From Pseudomonas sp. Os17 (GTDB taxonomy: Bacteria; Pseudomonadota; Gammaproteobacteria; Pseudomonadales; Pseudomonadaceae): DNA of 64,000 nt. The DNA is taken from the NCBI RefSeq assembly GCF_001547895.1, contig NZ_AP014627.1, positions 3,909,501-3,973,500 of the forward strand. Direction: 5' to 3'. This document shows positions 23,391 to 32,476 of this stretch, piece after piece; the stretch's first letter is position 1, and every line of letters starts with the position of its first letter. The notes beneath the pieces were generated by a model. That model had not been told where the DNA came from and ran no database searches. It was given only the letters and a program-made list of their open reading frames with translations. Position numbers and translations under genes: made by a program.

Positions 23391-23999
23391 TCACGCCGAC
23401 TCGCTTGCCTGGCTGACGCTGAACAGTGCCTGTCCGAGCGCGTGCGCCTGTTCCAGAGCCGGGATCACCTCGCCGCCCTCAGAATCAAAGAGCAATTGCG
23501 AGCTCAGCACTCGGGCTCCGCAGTAGTCGAAGATGCCGTGATCGATCTGGGTCTGCATCGCCTGCCGATAACCATGCCGCTCATAAGTACCGGCATCGGC
23601 CCCAGCCACACCCAGCAGGTGCACCTGTAACTGTCCGAGTTTCTTCACCAGCTTGGCGTCAGCTCGAAAATCGAAGGCCCAGCCATTGGCGAAAACCCGA
23701 TCGATCCACCCCTTGAGCAACGCCGGCATGGACCACCAGTACACCGGATAGACCAGCACCAGTGCGTCGGCACGGTCGATACGCGCCTGTTCGGCGAGCA
23801 CATCCGCAGGAGGCGGCAGCTGAGTGCGATGCACCGCGATATCGGCTGCGGTGAAACGCGGGTCAAATCCTTCAGCCCACAGATCGGCGATCTCGCAGGA
23901 ATGTTCGCAAGAGCGCCCCAGCCCCTCGGCAATCTGCCGCGCGAGACTGTGGGTCAGGGACTTGGGGTCGTGATGAGCGACCACGATGAGAGCGTGCAT
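23391..23999 (-). CDS. NAD(P)H:quinone oxidoreductase, flavodoxin-like (MdaB/NQO family)
   Basis: A 202-residue soluble protein with a flavodoxin fold: MHALIVVAHHDPKSLTHSLA (the FMN/FAD phosphate loop), then LVLVYPVYWWSMPALLKGWI and WAFDF. It should reduce quinones by two electrons using NAD(P)H and FAD. It is divergent from a TetR gene with palindromic operators between, so repression and induction by a quinone or electrophile is likely. Confidence 0.88.
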   Translation of the reverse strand: MHALIVVAHHDPKSLTHSLARQIAEGLGRSCEHSCEIADLWAEGFDPRFTAADIAVHRTQLPPPADVLAEQARIDRADALVLVYPVYWWSMPALLKGWIDRVFANGWAFDFRADAKLVKKLGQLQVHLLGVAGADAGTYERHGYRQAMQTQIDHGIFDYCGARVLSSQLLFDSEGGEVIPALEQAHALGQALFSVSQASESA

Positions 24000-24043
24000 G
24001 ACGAGTACTCCAAAGGACGGATTGCGCAGGATGAACCGGGATC

Positions 24044-24090
24044 TATATACTTTTAGTAAGTTACGTCTTTTAAGTTACCTTTGGTATATA
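24044..24090. promoter_or_regulatory. TetR-type operator between divergent genes
   Basis: TATATAC (24044-24050) and GTATATA (24084-24090) form an outer inverted repeat. Inside it TAAGTTAC occurs twice (24057-24064 and 24071-24078). The position between the regulator and the oxidoreductase supports autoregulation and target control. Confidence 0.5.
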
Positions 24091-24093
24091 AGC

Positions 24094-24726
24094 ATGTCAA
24101 GCCACCAGAAATCCGCCCCTGCCTCGATACCGCGACGCCGCCTGTCCCGGGAACAGCGCCTGCAACAGTTGATGGCCGTGGCCTGGCAGATTGTCCGCGA
24201 GCACGGCACCGAAGCCCTGACATTGGGCCACCTGGCGGAACAGGCCGAGGTCACCAAGCCGGTGGTCTACGACCATTTCGCCACCCGCGCAGTGCTCCTG
24301 GCGACGCTCTATGAGGATTTCGACCAGCGCCAGACCGCGCTGATGGATCAGGCCCTGGAAGCCTGCGAACCGACCCTGGCCGCCCGCGCCGCGGTCATTG
24401 CCAGCTCTTATGTGGAGTGCGTGCTGCTGCAGGGCCGGGAAATACCGGGGGTCATCGCGGCCCTGGCCAGCTCACCGGAACTGGAGGCCATCAAGCGCGA
24501 CTACCAACGGCTATTTTTGGAAAAATGCCGCGCCAACCTGGAGCCCTTCGCCGCCGGTGCGAGTCTGACCACGGCCGGCTTGCGGGCAATGCTCGGTGCC
24601 GCCGAAGCGCTCTCTCACGCGGCGGCGCTGGGAGAAATCAGCCCCGAACACGCCCAGGAAGAACTGCGCGCCACCATCGTGGCCATGGTTGAAAGAGCGC
24701 GCAGCCGCGCCGCCACTGCGAACTAA
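24094..24726 (+). CDS. TetR family transcriptional regulator
   Basis: A 210-residue protein. The N-terminal HTH (about 18-65) reads LSREQRLQQLMAVAW, then TLGHLAEQAEVTKPVVYDHF. The helical ligand-binding domain follows. The ATG at 24094 starts right after the operator; no clear Shine-Dalgarno is visible, so an upstream start cannot be excluded. It probably represses the divergent quinone oxidoreductase. Confidence 0.88.
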   Translation: MSSHQKSAPASIPRRRLSREQRLQQLMAVAWQIVREHGTEALTLGHLAEQAEVTKPVVYDHFATRAVLLATLYEDFDQRQTALMDQALEACEPTLAARAAVIASSYVECVLLQGREIPGVIAALASSPELEAIKRDYQRLFLEKCRANLEPFAAGASLTTAGLRAMLGAAEALSHAAALGEISPEHAQEELRATIVAMVERARSRAATAN

Positions 24727-24784
24727 CACGGTTATCCGGACATTGACGACCGCGCTCAGGCGACGGTCCTACAAGGAAGAGGCA

Positions 24785-25321
24785 ATGCTTCTGACCCGCC
24801 TGCAACCTCTGGATGAACTGCTCCAGCGCCATCGCCCGGCGCTGGGCAAGGACTTCATCGGCTATCGCAACCATGTGTACCGAGTCATCAACTTCTGCAA
24901 TCTGCTGGTCGACGCCAACGCCCAGCAGCTGGAAGAACTGGCCATCGCCGGCGCCTTCCACGACCTGGGGATCTGGACCGCCAGCACCTTTGACTACCTG
25001 CCTCCCTCACTACAGCTGGCCGACGCCCATCTGGATGAAATCGCCAGGCCCGAATGGAAAAGCGAAGTGCTGGCGATGATCGAACTGCACCACAAGATCG
25101 GTGCCGCCACGGCGCATCCAGGCAGCCTGGTGGAGAGCTTCCGGCGGGCCGACTGGATCGATGTCTCCCTGGGGCTGATCAGTTTCGGCATCCCGCGGGA
25201 CGCACGGCGGCAGGTCTTTTCGGCGTTTCCTGACGCGGGCTTTCATCTGCGGCTGGTTCAATTGTCCGCCAAGCAATGCCTGACTCGCCCCTGGAAGCCC
25301 CTCCCCATGCTGCGCTGGTGA
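24785..25321 (+). CDS. HD domain phosphohydrolase-like protein
   Basis: A 178-residue protein with an HD-type metal site: His30 (RNHVYRV), His59-Asp60 (GAFHDLGIW) and a LHH motif near residue 100. Such proteins hydrolyse nucleotides or phosphoesters; the substrate is unknown. AGGAAGAG precedes the ATG. It lies 58 bases after the TetR gene in the same direction. Confidence 0.78.
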   Translation: MLLTRLQPLDELLQRHRPALGKDFIGYRNHVYRVINFCNLLVDANAQQLEELAIAGAFHDLGIWTASTFDYLPPSLQLADAHLDEIARPEWKSEVLAMIELHHKIGAATAHPGSLVESFRRADWIDVSLGLISFGIPRDARRQVFSAFPDAGFHLRLVQLSAKQCLTRPWKPLPMLRW

Positions 25322-25425
25322 ATCACCGGCGATCCGCACCCGGCCGGCAGCAAGGCGTAAACTGCTGCCAACCCTGGCACTCCCGGCGGCCCCACCAGCA
25401 GGCCGCCCCAACCACCGAGAACAGC

Positions 25426-26160
25426 ATGCCGCCCCACTCCCCTGCGCCCACGCCCATGATTCCCTCGACGGCAGACGGTCAAACGCCTGCGCCCACCCTG
25501 GACACCCTGGCCCTGGCCGTGGACGCCGATGCCGATGCCGCCCAGGTGCTCTCGGTATTCGACTTTGACGGCACCCTCACCCGCCATGACAGCTTCGTGC
25601 CCTTCCTGCGGTTTGCCTTCGGCAAGCAGCGCTTCAACCGGCAAATACTCAGGCTGGCCTTGCCCAGTCTGGAGTATCTGGCCCGGCGGATGGACCGCGA
25701 CCAACTCAAGGCGCAACTGATCCGCACCTTTCTGACCGGTGTCGAGGCGACATGGGTGCAACAACAGGCCGAAGCGTTCTGCCGGCGGTCCTGGAGCCGG
25801 CTGATGCGTCCAAACGGTCTGCAGGCAGTGGCCGACGAACTGCGCTCCGGTGCGCGGGTGACCCTGTGCTCGGCCTCGCCGGCCCTGGTCCTGCAACCTT
25901 TTGCCACGCGCCTGGGGGTCCAACTGATCGGCACCGAACTGGAGGTGGTCGACGGCGTGCTGACCGGACATATCACAGGTGGCAATTGCCGTTGCCAGAA
26001 CAAGGTACTGCGCCTGGAAAGCGTCTACGGCCCATTGAGCCAATACCGTGTCCGGGCCTGGGGCGATACCCGGGGTGACCACGAGCTACTGGCAGCGGCC
26101 CAGGACCCTCACTGGCGCCACTTCCACCCGAGCTGGCGCCGCGGGCAACCTCCTCGCTGA
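25426..26160 (+). CDS. HAD-IB family phosphatase
   Basis: A 244-residue protein with the HAD motifs: FDFDGTLT (Asp46, Asp48), CSASPALVLQPFA, a conserved Lys and GDTRGDHELL. This matches the SerB/IB subfamily (HAD hydrolase, family IB), which dephosphorylates small metabolites. The N-terminal 40 residues are low-complexity, so a start at 25456 is an alternative. Confidence 0.8.
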   Translation: MPPHSPAPTPMIPSTADGQTPAPTLDTLALAVDADADAAQVLSVFDFDGTLTRHDSFVPFLRFAFGKQRFNRQILRLALPSLEYLARRMDRDQLKAQLIRTFLTGVEATWVQQQAEAFCRRSWSRLMRPNGLQAVADELRSGARVTLCSASPALVLQPFATRLGVQLIGTELEVVDGVLTGHITGGNCRCQNKVLRLESVYGPLSQYRVRAWGDTRGDHELLAAAQDPHWRHFHPSWRRGQPPR

Positions 26161-26318
26161 CGCCCCCGGCACCCGACCAACGGCCGGTCGCCCGCACCAG
26201 GATTCGCTATACCCAAGAGCAGGCGCCGGGACGCTCGCCAAAAGCCCCGCCGCCCGTACAAAAGCGGCTCACGCAGACCAGGACATGAGCCGCCCACACA
26301 GGGAGAGGGCCTGCCACC

Positions 26319-27236
26319 GTGAAAGCTCATGCTTATCTGCTGCGTACCCTGGCCGTGCTGCTGGCGGCCATCGTCCCCGCGGTGATCCTCCTCGGTCATA
26401 CCCGCCCCACCACCTACCCGCCGTTTGCCCCCCACCTCGACTGGCCTCGACTGGGCGCCTGGGGCTGCTGCCTGCTGGGCCTGGCCGCGCTGTTCGTGCT
26501 GGCCGGCCTGCGCATTCGCGGACGCGTCCTCGGGGTACTGATAGACGAGCGCAATCGCTACTCGCTGTCGCGTTTGCAGATGAGCCTGTGGACCCTGCTG
26601 GTGCTGGCCACCTTGTACACGGTGTACATCGCGAACATTGTCCGCGGCGATGCCACCACGGCGCTGATGGTGGATCTGGACTACAACCTGATCACGTTGA
26701 TGGGGTTCAGCCTGGCCAGTTTTGTCAGCGCGCCCATGGCCCTGAGCCGTAAAGCCGAGCAACCTACCGACAGCGGAGCGCTGGCCAGCACCGGCCAGCA
26801 GTTGCTCGACAGCCAGAACCTCGCTTCCATGCCATCGGCCAATGGCCAGGTGTTGATGAAGGGTAATCCGCAGGATGCGCGACTGGCCGATCTGATTCGC
26901 GGTGAAGACGTAAGTAACGGCACCATCGTCGACCTGCCGCGCCTGCAGATGCTGCTGATCACCCTGGTGGTGATCCTGGTGTATGGGGCAGCCGTCGGTC
27001 ATAGCCTGGGGTCCGGCTACTGGGTTCTGCAGGATTTGCCGAAACTGCACACCACCCTGCTGTTGCTGGCCCTGATCAGCCACAGCGGCTACGTGGTCGG
27101 CAAACTGATCCCCACTAGCCCGAACCCTGCCGCGAGCGGCCCCATGCCGGCCATCGAGTCTCAGCAACCGGCGCCCCAAGCTGAGGCGGGCGCGGCGCAG
27201 AATCAGCCCGCCCCCGGCGCGCTCAATCCGTCATAG
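26319..27236 (+). CDS. Conserved polytopic membrane protein
   Basis: A 305-residue protein from a GTG with GGAGAGGG upstream. Four to six hydrophobic segments are visible (about 5-25, 46-65, 90-110, 125-143, 208-228, 240-262). The conserved-looking stretch RNRYSLSRLQMSLWTLL follows the second. The tail is Pro/Ala/Gln-rich. Function unknown. Its 3' end overlaps that of the convergent HxlR gene by 14 bases. Confidence 0.75.
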   Translation: MKAHAYLLRTLAVLLAAIVPAVILLGHTRPTTYPPFAPHLDWPRLGAWGCCLLGLAALFVLAGLRIRGRVLGVLIDERNRYSLSRLQMSLWTLLVLATLYTVYIANIVRGDATTALMVDLDYNLITLMGFSLASFVSAPMALSRKAEQPTDSGALASTGQQLLDSQNLASMPSANGQVLMKGNPQDARLADLIRGEDVSNGTIVDLPRLQMLLITLVVILVYGAAVGHSLGSGYWVLQDLPKLHTTLLLLALISHSGYVVGKLIPTSPNPAASGPMPAIESQQPAPQAEAGAAQNQPAPGALNPS

Positions 27237-27708
27237 ATGCAAAGCGCTGGCGCATGCTGGCACTGGCGGCGGGCCCGGCCTGCACGGTGCAATCCTGCAA
27301 CGCCACCAGATGCCCGTCGACCCTATCCGCCATGACCGGGTGCACAGGTCGTCCGCTTTCACGCTCGATCAGTTGCACGCTCTCGCCTTCGGGAGCGAAG
27401 TGGCGATTGCCCCATGCCACGAACGCCAGCAACACCACGCGAAAGTCCTCGCCCTTGGCGGTCGGCACATATTCATGGCGCAAGGGCCGCTCGCTGTAGG
27501 CGCGGCGCTCCAGCAACCCGGCCTCCACCAGGGCATTCAAGCGCCGGGTCAGCATGTTCGGGGCAATGTCCAGGCTGCGGGAGAACTCGTCGAAACGCCT
27601 CAAGCCATGCAGCGCGTCGCGCATGATCAAGATGCTCCACCACTCGCCGACTCGCTCCAGGCTCCTGGCGATCGGACATTCGGCTTCGATCAGACTTTTT
27701 CGTTGCAT
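27223..27708 (-). CDS. HxlR family transcriptional regulator
   Basis: A 161-residue winged-helix protein: CPIARSLERVGEWWSILIMR, GLRRFDEFSRSLDIAPNMLT, then GLLERRAYSERPLRHEY, the HxlR signature with an N-terminal Cys (Cys10) often involved in electrophile sensing. GGAG precedes the ATG at 27708. It is divergent from the FabF-like gene with a palindrome between. Confidence 0.88.
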   Translation of the reverse strand: MQRKSLIEAECPIARSLERVGEWWSILIMRDALHGLRRFDEFSRSLDIAPNMLTRRLNALVEAGLLERRAYSERPLRHEYVPTAKGEDFRVVLLAFVAWGNRHFAPEGESVQLIERESGRPVHPVMADRVDGHLVALQDCTVQAGPAASASMRQRFASMTD

Positions 27709-27752
27709 GACGGGCTCCTGCAGTGCACCTCGGTTTTTGTGGATCCGAATGT

Positions 27753-27771
27753 TACTTTCATGATGATAGTA
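27753..27771. promoter_or_regulatory. HxlR-type operator palindrome
   Basis: TACTTTCATGATGATAGTA is a 9+1+9 palindrome with one mismatched pair, in the middle of the 112-bp divergent interval. This is the expected size and place for a dimeric winged-helix repressor site. Confidence 0.55.
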
Positions 27772-27820
27772 TCGTCCACGTTTCGTTGTTCCCCCAAACA
27801 AGCGAAGGAGCAGGACCCGT

Positions 27821-29089
27821 ATGAGTAAACGCATCGTAGTCACCGGCATGGGCGCAATCACTCCCCTGGGCTGTGGCGTCGAGCAAGTCTGGCAACGCCT
27901 GCTGGCGGGGCAGTCCGGCATCCGTCAACTGCCGGAGGAGTTCATCCAGGGCCTGTCCACCACCATTGGCGGCCAGGTGCCCGACTCGCTGCAGGATCCG
28001 CAGGCCGGCTTCGATCCGGACCGTCTGCTGACGCCCAAGGAACAGCGCAAGATGGACCGCTTCATTCTCTTTGCCCTGGCCGCAGCGGAAGAAGCCCTGG
28101 CCCAGGCGCAGTGGAAACCCGATAACGCCGCCGCCCAGGAACGGACCGCCACCATCATTGCCTCGGGAGTCGGAGGCTTCCCGGCCATTGCCGATGCCGT
28201 GCGCACCAGCGACAGCAAAGGCCCGCGGCGTCTGTCGCCATTCACCATTCCATCATTCCTGAGCAATATGGCCGCCGGCCACGTTTCGATCCGCCACGGC
28301 CTCAAGGGACCGCTGGGTGCGCCTGTCACTGCCTGCGCCGCCGGGGTGCAGGCCATCGGTGACGCGGCACGAATGATCCGCGCCGGAGAAATCGATATCG
28401 CCGTCTGTGGCGGAGCGGAAGCGGCGATTCACCAGGTCAGCCTGGCTGGCTTCGCCGCTGCACGTGCCTTGTCCAGCGATTACAACGACACGCCGGAGCG
28501 TGCCTCACGCCCCTTCGATCAGGCCCGGGACGGGTTTGTCATGGGCGAAGGCGCCGGTCTGCTGGTCATCGAGGAGCTGGAGCATGCCCTGGCCCGAGGC
28601 GCGCAACCCATCGCCGAACTGGTGGGCTATGGCACCAGCGCCGACGCCTACCACATGACTGCCGGCCCGGAAGATGGCGACGGCGCCCGGCGCGCCATGC
28701 AGCAGGCACTGAGTCAGGCCGGCGTCCAGCCTGCCCAGGTACAGCACCTGAATGCCCATGCCACTTCCACCCCCGTGGGCGACAAAGGCGAGCTGGCAGC
28801 GATCAGGAGCGTATTTGGCAGCGGCCGTGGCCCGGCCATTAGCGCCACCAAATCCGCCACTGGCCATTTGCTGGGCGCGGCCGGCGGGATCGAGGCGATC
28901 TTTACCATTCTCGCCTTGCGCGACCAGATCGCCCCGGCCACGCTCAACCTGGAAAACCCCGACCACGACGCTGCGGGACTTGACCTGGTCAGCGGCCAGG
29001 CACGTCAGGTGGCCATGCAATACGCCCTGTCCAATGGTTTCGGTTTTGGCGGGGTCAATGCCAGCGTGCTGTTCAAGCGCTGGGAATAA
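27821..29089 (+). CDS. fabF: Beta-ketoacyl-ACP synthase II (FabF-like)
   Basis: A 422-residue thiolase-fold condensing enzyme with the Cys-His-His triad at Cys172 (VTACAAG), His313 (NAHATST) and His349 (KSATGHLLG). It elongates acyl-ACP with malonyl-ACP. It stands alone, without acpP or fabG, beside an HxlR gene, so it is probably an accessory or stress-regulated FabF paralogue rather than the housekeeping one. Confidence 0.9.
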   Translation: MSKRIVVTGMGAITPLGCGVEQVWQRLLAGQSGIRQLPEEFIQGLSTTIGGQVPDSLQDPQAGFDPDRLLTPKEQRKMDRFILFALAAAEEALAQAQWKPDNAAAQERTATIIASGVGGFPAIADAVRTSDSKGPRRLSPFTIPSFLSNMAAGHVSIRHGLKGPLGAPVTACAAGVQAIGDAARMIRAGEIDIAVCGGAEAAIHQVSLAGFAAARALSSDYNDTPERASRPFDQARDGFVMGEGAGLLVIEELEHALARGAQPIAELVGYGTSADAYHMTAGPEDGDGARRAMQQALSQAGVQPAQVQHLNAHATSTPVGDKGELAAIRSVFGSGRGPAISATKSATGHLLGAAGGIEAIFTILALRDQIAPATLNLENPDHDAAGLDLVSGQARQVAMQYALSNGFGFGGVNASVLFKRWE

Positions 29090-29155
29090 CCGTCGAACCG
29101 GCGGGCCCCATGTCGAGGTTGCAGCCGCGATGGGCTGAAACCTCGACAGCCTTCC

Positions 29156-29623
29156 TCAGTTCAACACGTCATTCAGCACTTCGTAGATGATCCCGCTGGC
29201 AATGGCCACCAGGATCAGGTCTGTTCCGGCCTGTCGCCATTCGTAACCGTCATAGCGAGGCAGTTGGCCAAGCAGCCGGCTGTCGAGTTTCTTGGCGATT
29301 CCCGGAGGAAGAGGCTTGCCACGGGCCAGGTTCTTCTGGATGCCGGGAGGCAATGCCGGCCCAGGACTCCAATAATCACGATGCCCGCCGAGAATACCCA
29401 CGACACCGCCACGATCGATGCTGGGGCCGTGCTGCCAATCCTCGGACGCGGACTTTTTACCTTTGCCGTGTCCGTTCTGGTTGCCGTGCCCGTGTTCATC
29501 GGCGGAGTCAGACCTGGAATGGCCCTGGCCCTTGCCACCGCCCGGGTCGGCCAAGACCAGAGGAGAAGCCGTGATCAGGAAAAGACAGGCAAAAGTGGTA
29601 ACCAGCCGATTGGACTTGTGCAT
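29156..29623 (-). CDS. CigR/RcnB-like exported protein
   Basis: A 155-residue protein with a signal peptide (MHKSNRLVTTFACLFLITAS, cleavage near ALA) and a Gly/His/Asp-rich segment. The motif LPPGIQKNLARGKPLPPGIA follows and a helical C-terminus ends the protein. This matches the CigR family (named for a Salmonella anti-virulence regulator). Its role in Pseudomonas is not known. Confidence 0.75.
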   Translation of the reverse strand: MHKSNRLVTTFACLFLITASPLVLADPGGGKGQGHSRSDSADEHGHGNQNGHGKGKKSASEDWQHGPSIDRGGVVGILGGHRDYWSPGPALPPGIQKNLARGKPLPPGIAKKLDSRLLGQLPRYDGYEWRQAGTDLILVAIASGIIYEVLNDVLN

Positions 29624-29764
29624 ATCAATGCTCTTCAGAAGGCCTCTGTCACACTCCAATGTAGACGGCATTGCACCTCGAAGGAGCCCGCAGATCAGTT
29701 GGCAAAGCGCTTTCACACAGTAGCGGCTCCCCATTCACAGCGGCACGCTGTCTGCCCTCACGTA

Positions 29765-29998
29765 TCAAAGCGAGCAGCTGTACTGATGCTCAAAAGGAAA
29801 CATCAGCGTATCCACCACGCCGGAAAACGGTGCATCCAGCGCCAGCAATGGCCAGAGCACTCCGTTGTTTTCCTTCGCCAGGGCCCAGTCCATGCGCACG
29901 CCGATATAGGGACAGGTGTAGGGAGTGGTACGGGCAATCAAGGCCGTGCACCCATTGAGCCCCAGGGCCAGGACCAGCAACAACAGACTTCGCAACAC
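29765..29998 (-). CDS. YceK/YidQ-like lipoprotein
   Basis: A 77-residue protein with a lipoprotein signal (MLRSLLLLVLALGLNGC). The short DUF1375-like body contains YIGVRMDWALAKE and LDAPFSGVVDTLMFP. It is predicted to be envelope-anchored. Function unknown. Confidence 0.75.
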   Translation of the reverse strand: MLRSLLLLVLALGLNGCTALIARTTPYTCPYIGVRMDWALAKENNGVLWPLLALDAPFSGVVDTLMFPFEHQYSCSL

Positions 29999-30067
29999 GT
30001 AACATCCTTATTAATTGCATCGGCAAGCGCCCTGGGCGCTGCATGGCCGAGGCGGCACTGAACACGC

Positions 30068-30571
30068 TCAAGCCTTGTAGTCGCAATGGATCTGCAGGCT
30101 TTCCGTAGGGTTGCGGTGGATCTCGAAGCCACATTGCCTGAGGGTTTCCTTGACTTCATCAACCAGCGCCGCGTAACGCGCCTGGCGCCGGTTCTGGCGC
30201 GCCGGCGAAGTGAAGACGCCCAGTGGCAGGAAACGCAAGCGCTTGCCGTCGAGGACGATCGACACATCGACATGAGTGCCATCCACATCGTGGCCGTTGG
30301 AGCCGAAGATGTCCTCAAGTTCCTGCTTGCGTTGCGGATAACACCAGCAGAACAGGCGGATGCCCAGCCAGCGTGACAGGCTCCTGAAAGCGCCCAGGTA
30401 GCTGCTTTTGTGCTCGTAACCACGGGTCACCAGCAGTTGCACAGAGCACGGCAGCCTGGACTGAACCTCAAGTAGTTGTGCAAAGGCCCGGTGGTCCACC
30501 ATGACCCTTGAGGACGGCCAGCGCGGCCCTATCCTCAGGCCCTGGTGGTTGCCCTTTGTCAGTATCAGCAT
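30068..30571 (-). CDS. Hypothetical protein with His/Asp-rich metal-site-like motif
   Basis: A 167-residue soluble protein. The centre has GHDVDGTHVDV and the C-terminus LQIHCD, spaced like the two metal-binding motifs of M15 (D-Ala-D-Ala) peptidases but not an exact match. VQLLVTRGYEHK and PLGVFTS are also conserved-looking. No strong ribosome site is visible. Peptidase function is speculative. Confidence 0.55.
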   Translation of the reverse strand: MLILTKGNHQGLRIGPRWPSSRVMVDHRAFAQLLEVQSRLPCSVQLLVTRGYEHKSSYLGAFRSLSRWLGIRLFCWCYPQRKQELEDIFGSNGHDVDGTHVDVSIVLDGKRLRFLPLGVFTSPARQNRRQARYAALVDEVKETLRQCGFEIHRNPTESLQIHCDYKA

Positions 30572-30650
30572 GCCGATCGAACCTGATTGTTACGCGGGCC
30601 CGAATGGTACACAGAGCGGCCTCCGGATGCAGGAAATTCACCGCACAAAA

Positions 30651-30694
30651 AACCGCCGCCACCGCGCTCGCACAGTGACAGCCCGGCGGCGGTT
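30651..30694 (-). terminator. Strong hairpin with leftward T-run
   Basis: AACCGCCGCC and GGCGGCGGTT form a 10-bp stem around a 24-nt loop. Six T residues follow on the minus strand. It lies in the divergent gap between 30571 and 30755. No minus-strand gene lies immediately upstream, so its transcript is unclear. Confidence 0.45.
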
Positions 30695-30754
30695 TAGTTA
30701 AAGTAGTGATGGCTCATAGCCATTATTGTTGATCACAGTGACCGCAGAGGTTGT

Positions 30755-31000
30755 ATGTACGATTTAACGAGTCTGGTCATTGTCGATAGCCCGTTTGGCT
30801 TGAATGTCCTGCAAGTCACCGCCGACCTGGTGGCCGGCGCGCTGGAGGAGCTGCTGCAAAATTGCGCAGGCGGCGCCAGCATCACTCAGAAACTCGACTA
30901 CTCCATCCTGAGCCTCTATCAGGACAAGCTCGAAGCGGCCATTCGCGACACGAGCCTGCCGGCGCTGCCCATGCTCAGTGCCACCGACAGCCTTTGCTGA
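30755..31000 (+). CDS. Small hypothetical protein
   Basis: An 81-residue protein (MYDLTSLVIVDSPFGLNVLQ) with no membrane segment. GAGG lies upstream of the ATG. No recognised family; it is probably a genus-level conserved small protein. Confidence 0.55.
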   Translation: MYDLTSLVIVDSPFGLNVLQVTADLVAGALEELLQNCAGGASITQKLDYSILSLYQDKLEAAIRDTSLPALPMLSATDSLC

Positions 31001-31097
31001 TTCGTCACCCGTGGTGGATGGCCGCTCTGGCCATCCTCTCGGCGCCACAGCGCGACGCGGGGAGAGCCCCGGCACACTGTCGGGACACCCTCGCCCT

Positions 31098-31390
31098 TCA
31101 GCCGAATACCATCATCAGGTACCAGATGACAAAGCCTGCTGACACCACGCTATGAAGAATCAACAGGTCGCGCATTCCAGTTGTCCTGCCGCTGACCAGC
31201 CAATAAGCGAAGACCAGCGGGTAGCACAGCAGGCAGGTGATCCCCAGCGCCATGATCGCCAGGACTGTACCAAGGCCCGGGAGGACCCTACGGGCATAGC
31301 CAAGCAGCCCACGAAGGCGATGCCGCCTAACGCCAGGATGATGATCAGGAAGGCAACGATCACGCGCTGCATGTCGGTTCGGTTGTCCAT
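31098..31390 (-). pseudogene. Frameshifted small membrane protein
   Basis: The N-terminus (MDNRTDMQRVIVAFLIIILA) reads in one frame, and the rest, starting LLGYARRVLPG and including GITCLLCYPLVFAYWLVSG, reads in another. The two join smoothly near 31290-31320 if one frameshift is allowed, giving about 97 residues with three hydrophobic segments. It could be a real inactivation or a sequencing error. Confidence 0.55.
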
Positions 31391-31507
31391 GCTTCTGTGC
31401 TTTCAGTTCTTTGGCTGGGATGAGCTTGACGCCACAGGATCGGCCCGACGGGCCATAAATGGCCCGAAACGCTGCTCCTGATGCAAGGAAAAATACTTGG
31501 GGGAGGC

Positions 31508-32476
31508 TCAGGATATTCCCGCGTAGGCAGCCCACTTCGTCATGTCTTGCAGGGATATGTTGCCGCCACAGACCACCAGACCGATGACCGCGTCCTCAGG
31601 CAGCGTCGGCGCGGTGGCCAGCATGGCCGGAACCAGCGCTCCGCAAGCCAGTTCAACCCATTGCCTGGCGTCCTGGGCGAAGCAAACCATGCCCTTGATC
31701 GCGTCATGGTCAGAAACCACGACCACGTCTTCCAGATAGTGGCGAGCGTGGGCAAACATCAGCTCATCGATGATGGGAACACCCAGGGTCGAGACGACAG
31801 AACTGATGTCCACGTCCACCGGTTTGCCTGCCTGCAACGCCTGATGCATGGAGCTTGCGCCGGCGGTCTCGACGCCCCAGACACGGATCTCGGGCTTGAT
31901 CGCCTTCAACGCCGTGGCCACTCCCGCCAGCATCGCACCGCCACCCACCGCGACGAATACGTCGGTCAGGGACGGGCAGTCGGCAATGAACTCAAGGGCC
32001 AGGGTTCCATGCCCCTCGGCGATCAGGGTGTCGGCGCAATCGTCGATAACCACATAGCCCTCTTCCTCAAGCGCCTTGGCCCGGGCAAATGCGCCATGAA
32101 CGTCTTTTTCGATCAGCACCGAACTGCCACTGGCGCGAATTCGCTCGACCGATGAGGAAGGCGCGCTCTCGGGCATGATGACCGTGACCTTGGCGCCAAA
32201 GCTCCTGGCCGCCTCGCCGATGGCAATCCCGAAATTGCCGCCGCTGACGGCAACGAAGTGGTTGTCGCCGAGATTCTCGGCAAACGCCGAAAACTTGTTG
32301 AGTACGCCACGGGCCTTGAACGAACCCCCGACCTGCATGTTTTCCAGCTTGAGAAACACCGGCCGCCGCGCCTTGTCGCTGAGCACCAAACTGTTGACCG
32401 TCGGCGTGCGAGTTACCGATCCATCAATCCGTTGCGCCGCTGCAACGATGGATTTGAAATCAATGAGCTGAGTCAT
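31508..32476 (-). CDS. PLP-dependent threonine/serine dehydratase-like enzyme
   Basis: A 322-residue fold-type II PLP enzyme. The PLP lysine is Lys54 (GGSFKARG). A Ser/Gly-rich phosphate loop (SGGNFGIAIGEAA) and the glycine loop VAVGGGAMLAG are present. Length and motifs fit a catabolic threonine/serine or hydroxyaspartate dehydratase without a regulatory ACT domain. GGAAAG supports the ATG at 32476. The substrate is not certain. Confidence 0.82.
   Translation of the reverse strand: MTQLIDFKSIVAAAQRIDGSVTRTPTVNSLVLSDKARRPVFLKLENMQVGGSFKARGVLNKFSAFAENLGDNHFVAVSGGNFGIAIGEAARSFGAKVTVIMPESAPSSSVERIRASGSSVLIEKDVHGAFARAKALEEEGYVVIDDCADTLIAEGHGTLALEFIADCPSLTDVFVAVGGGAMLAGVATALKAIKPEIRVWGVETAGASSMHQALQAGKPVDVDISSVVSTLGVPIIDELMFAHARHYLEDVVVVSDHDAIKGMVCFAQDARQWVELACGALVPAMLATAPTLPEDAVIGLVVCGGNISLQDMTKWAAYAGIS

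Noticed and set aside
26109..27179. 356-codon minus-strand frame opposite the membrane protein gene
   Set aside because: Gln/Gly/Arg-rich low-complexity translation typical of an antisense shadow. The plus-strand membrane protein has a start site and transmembrane segments.
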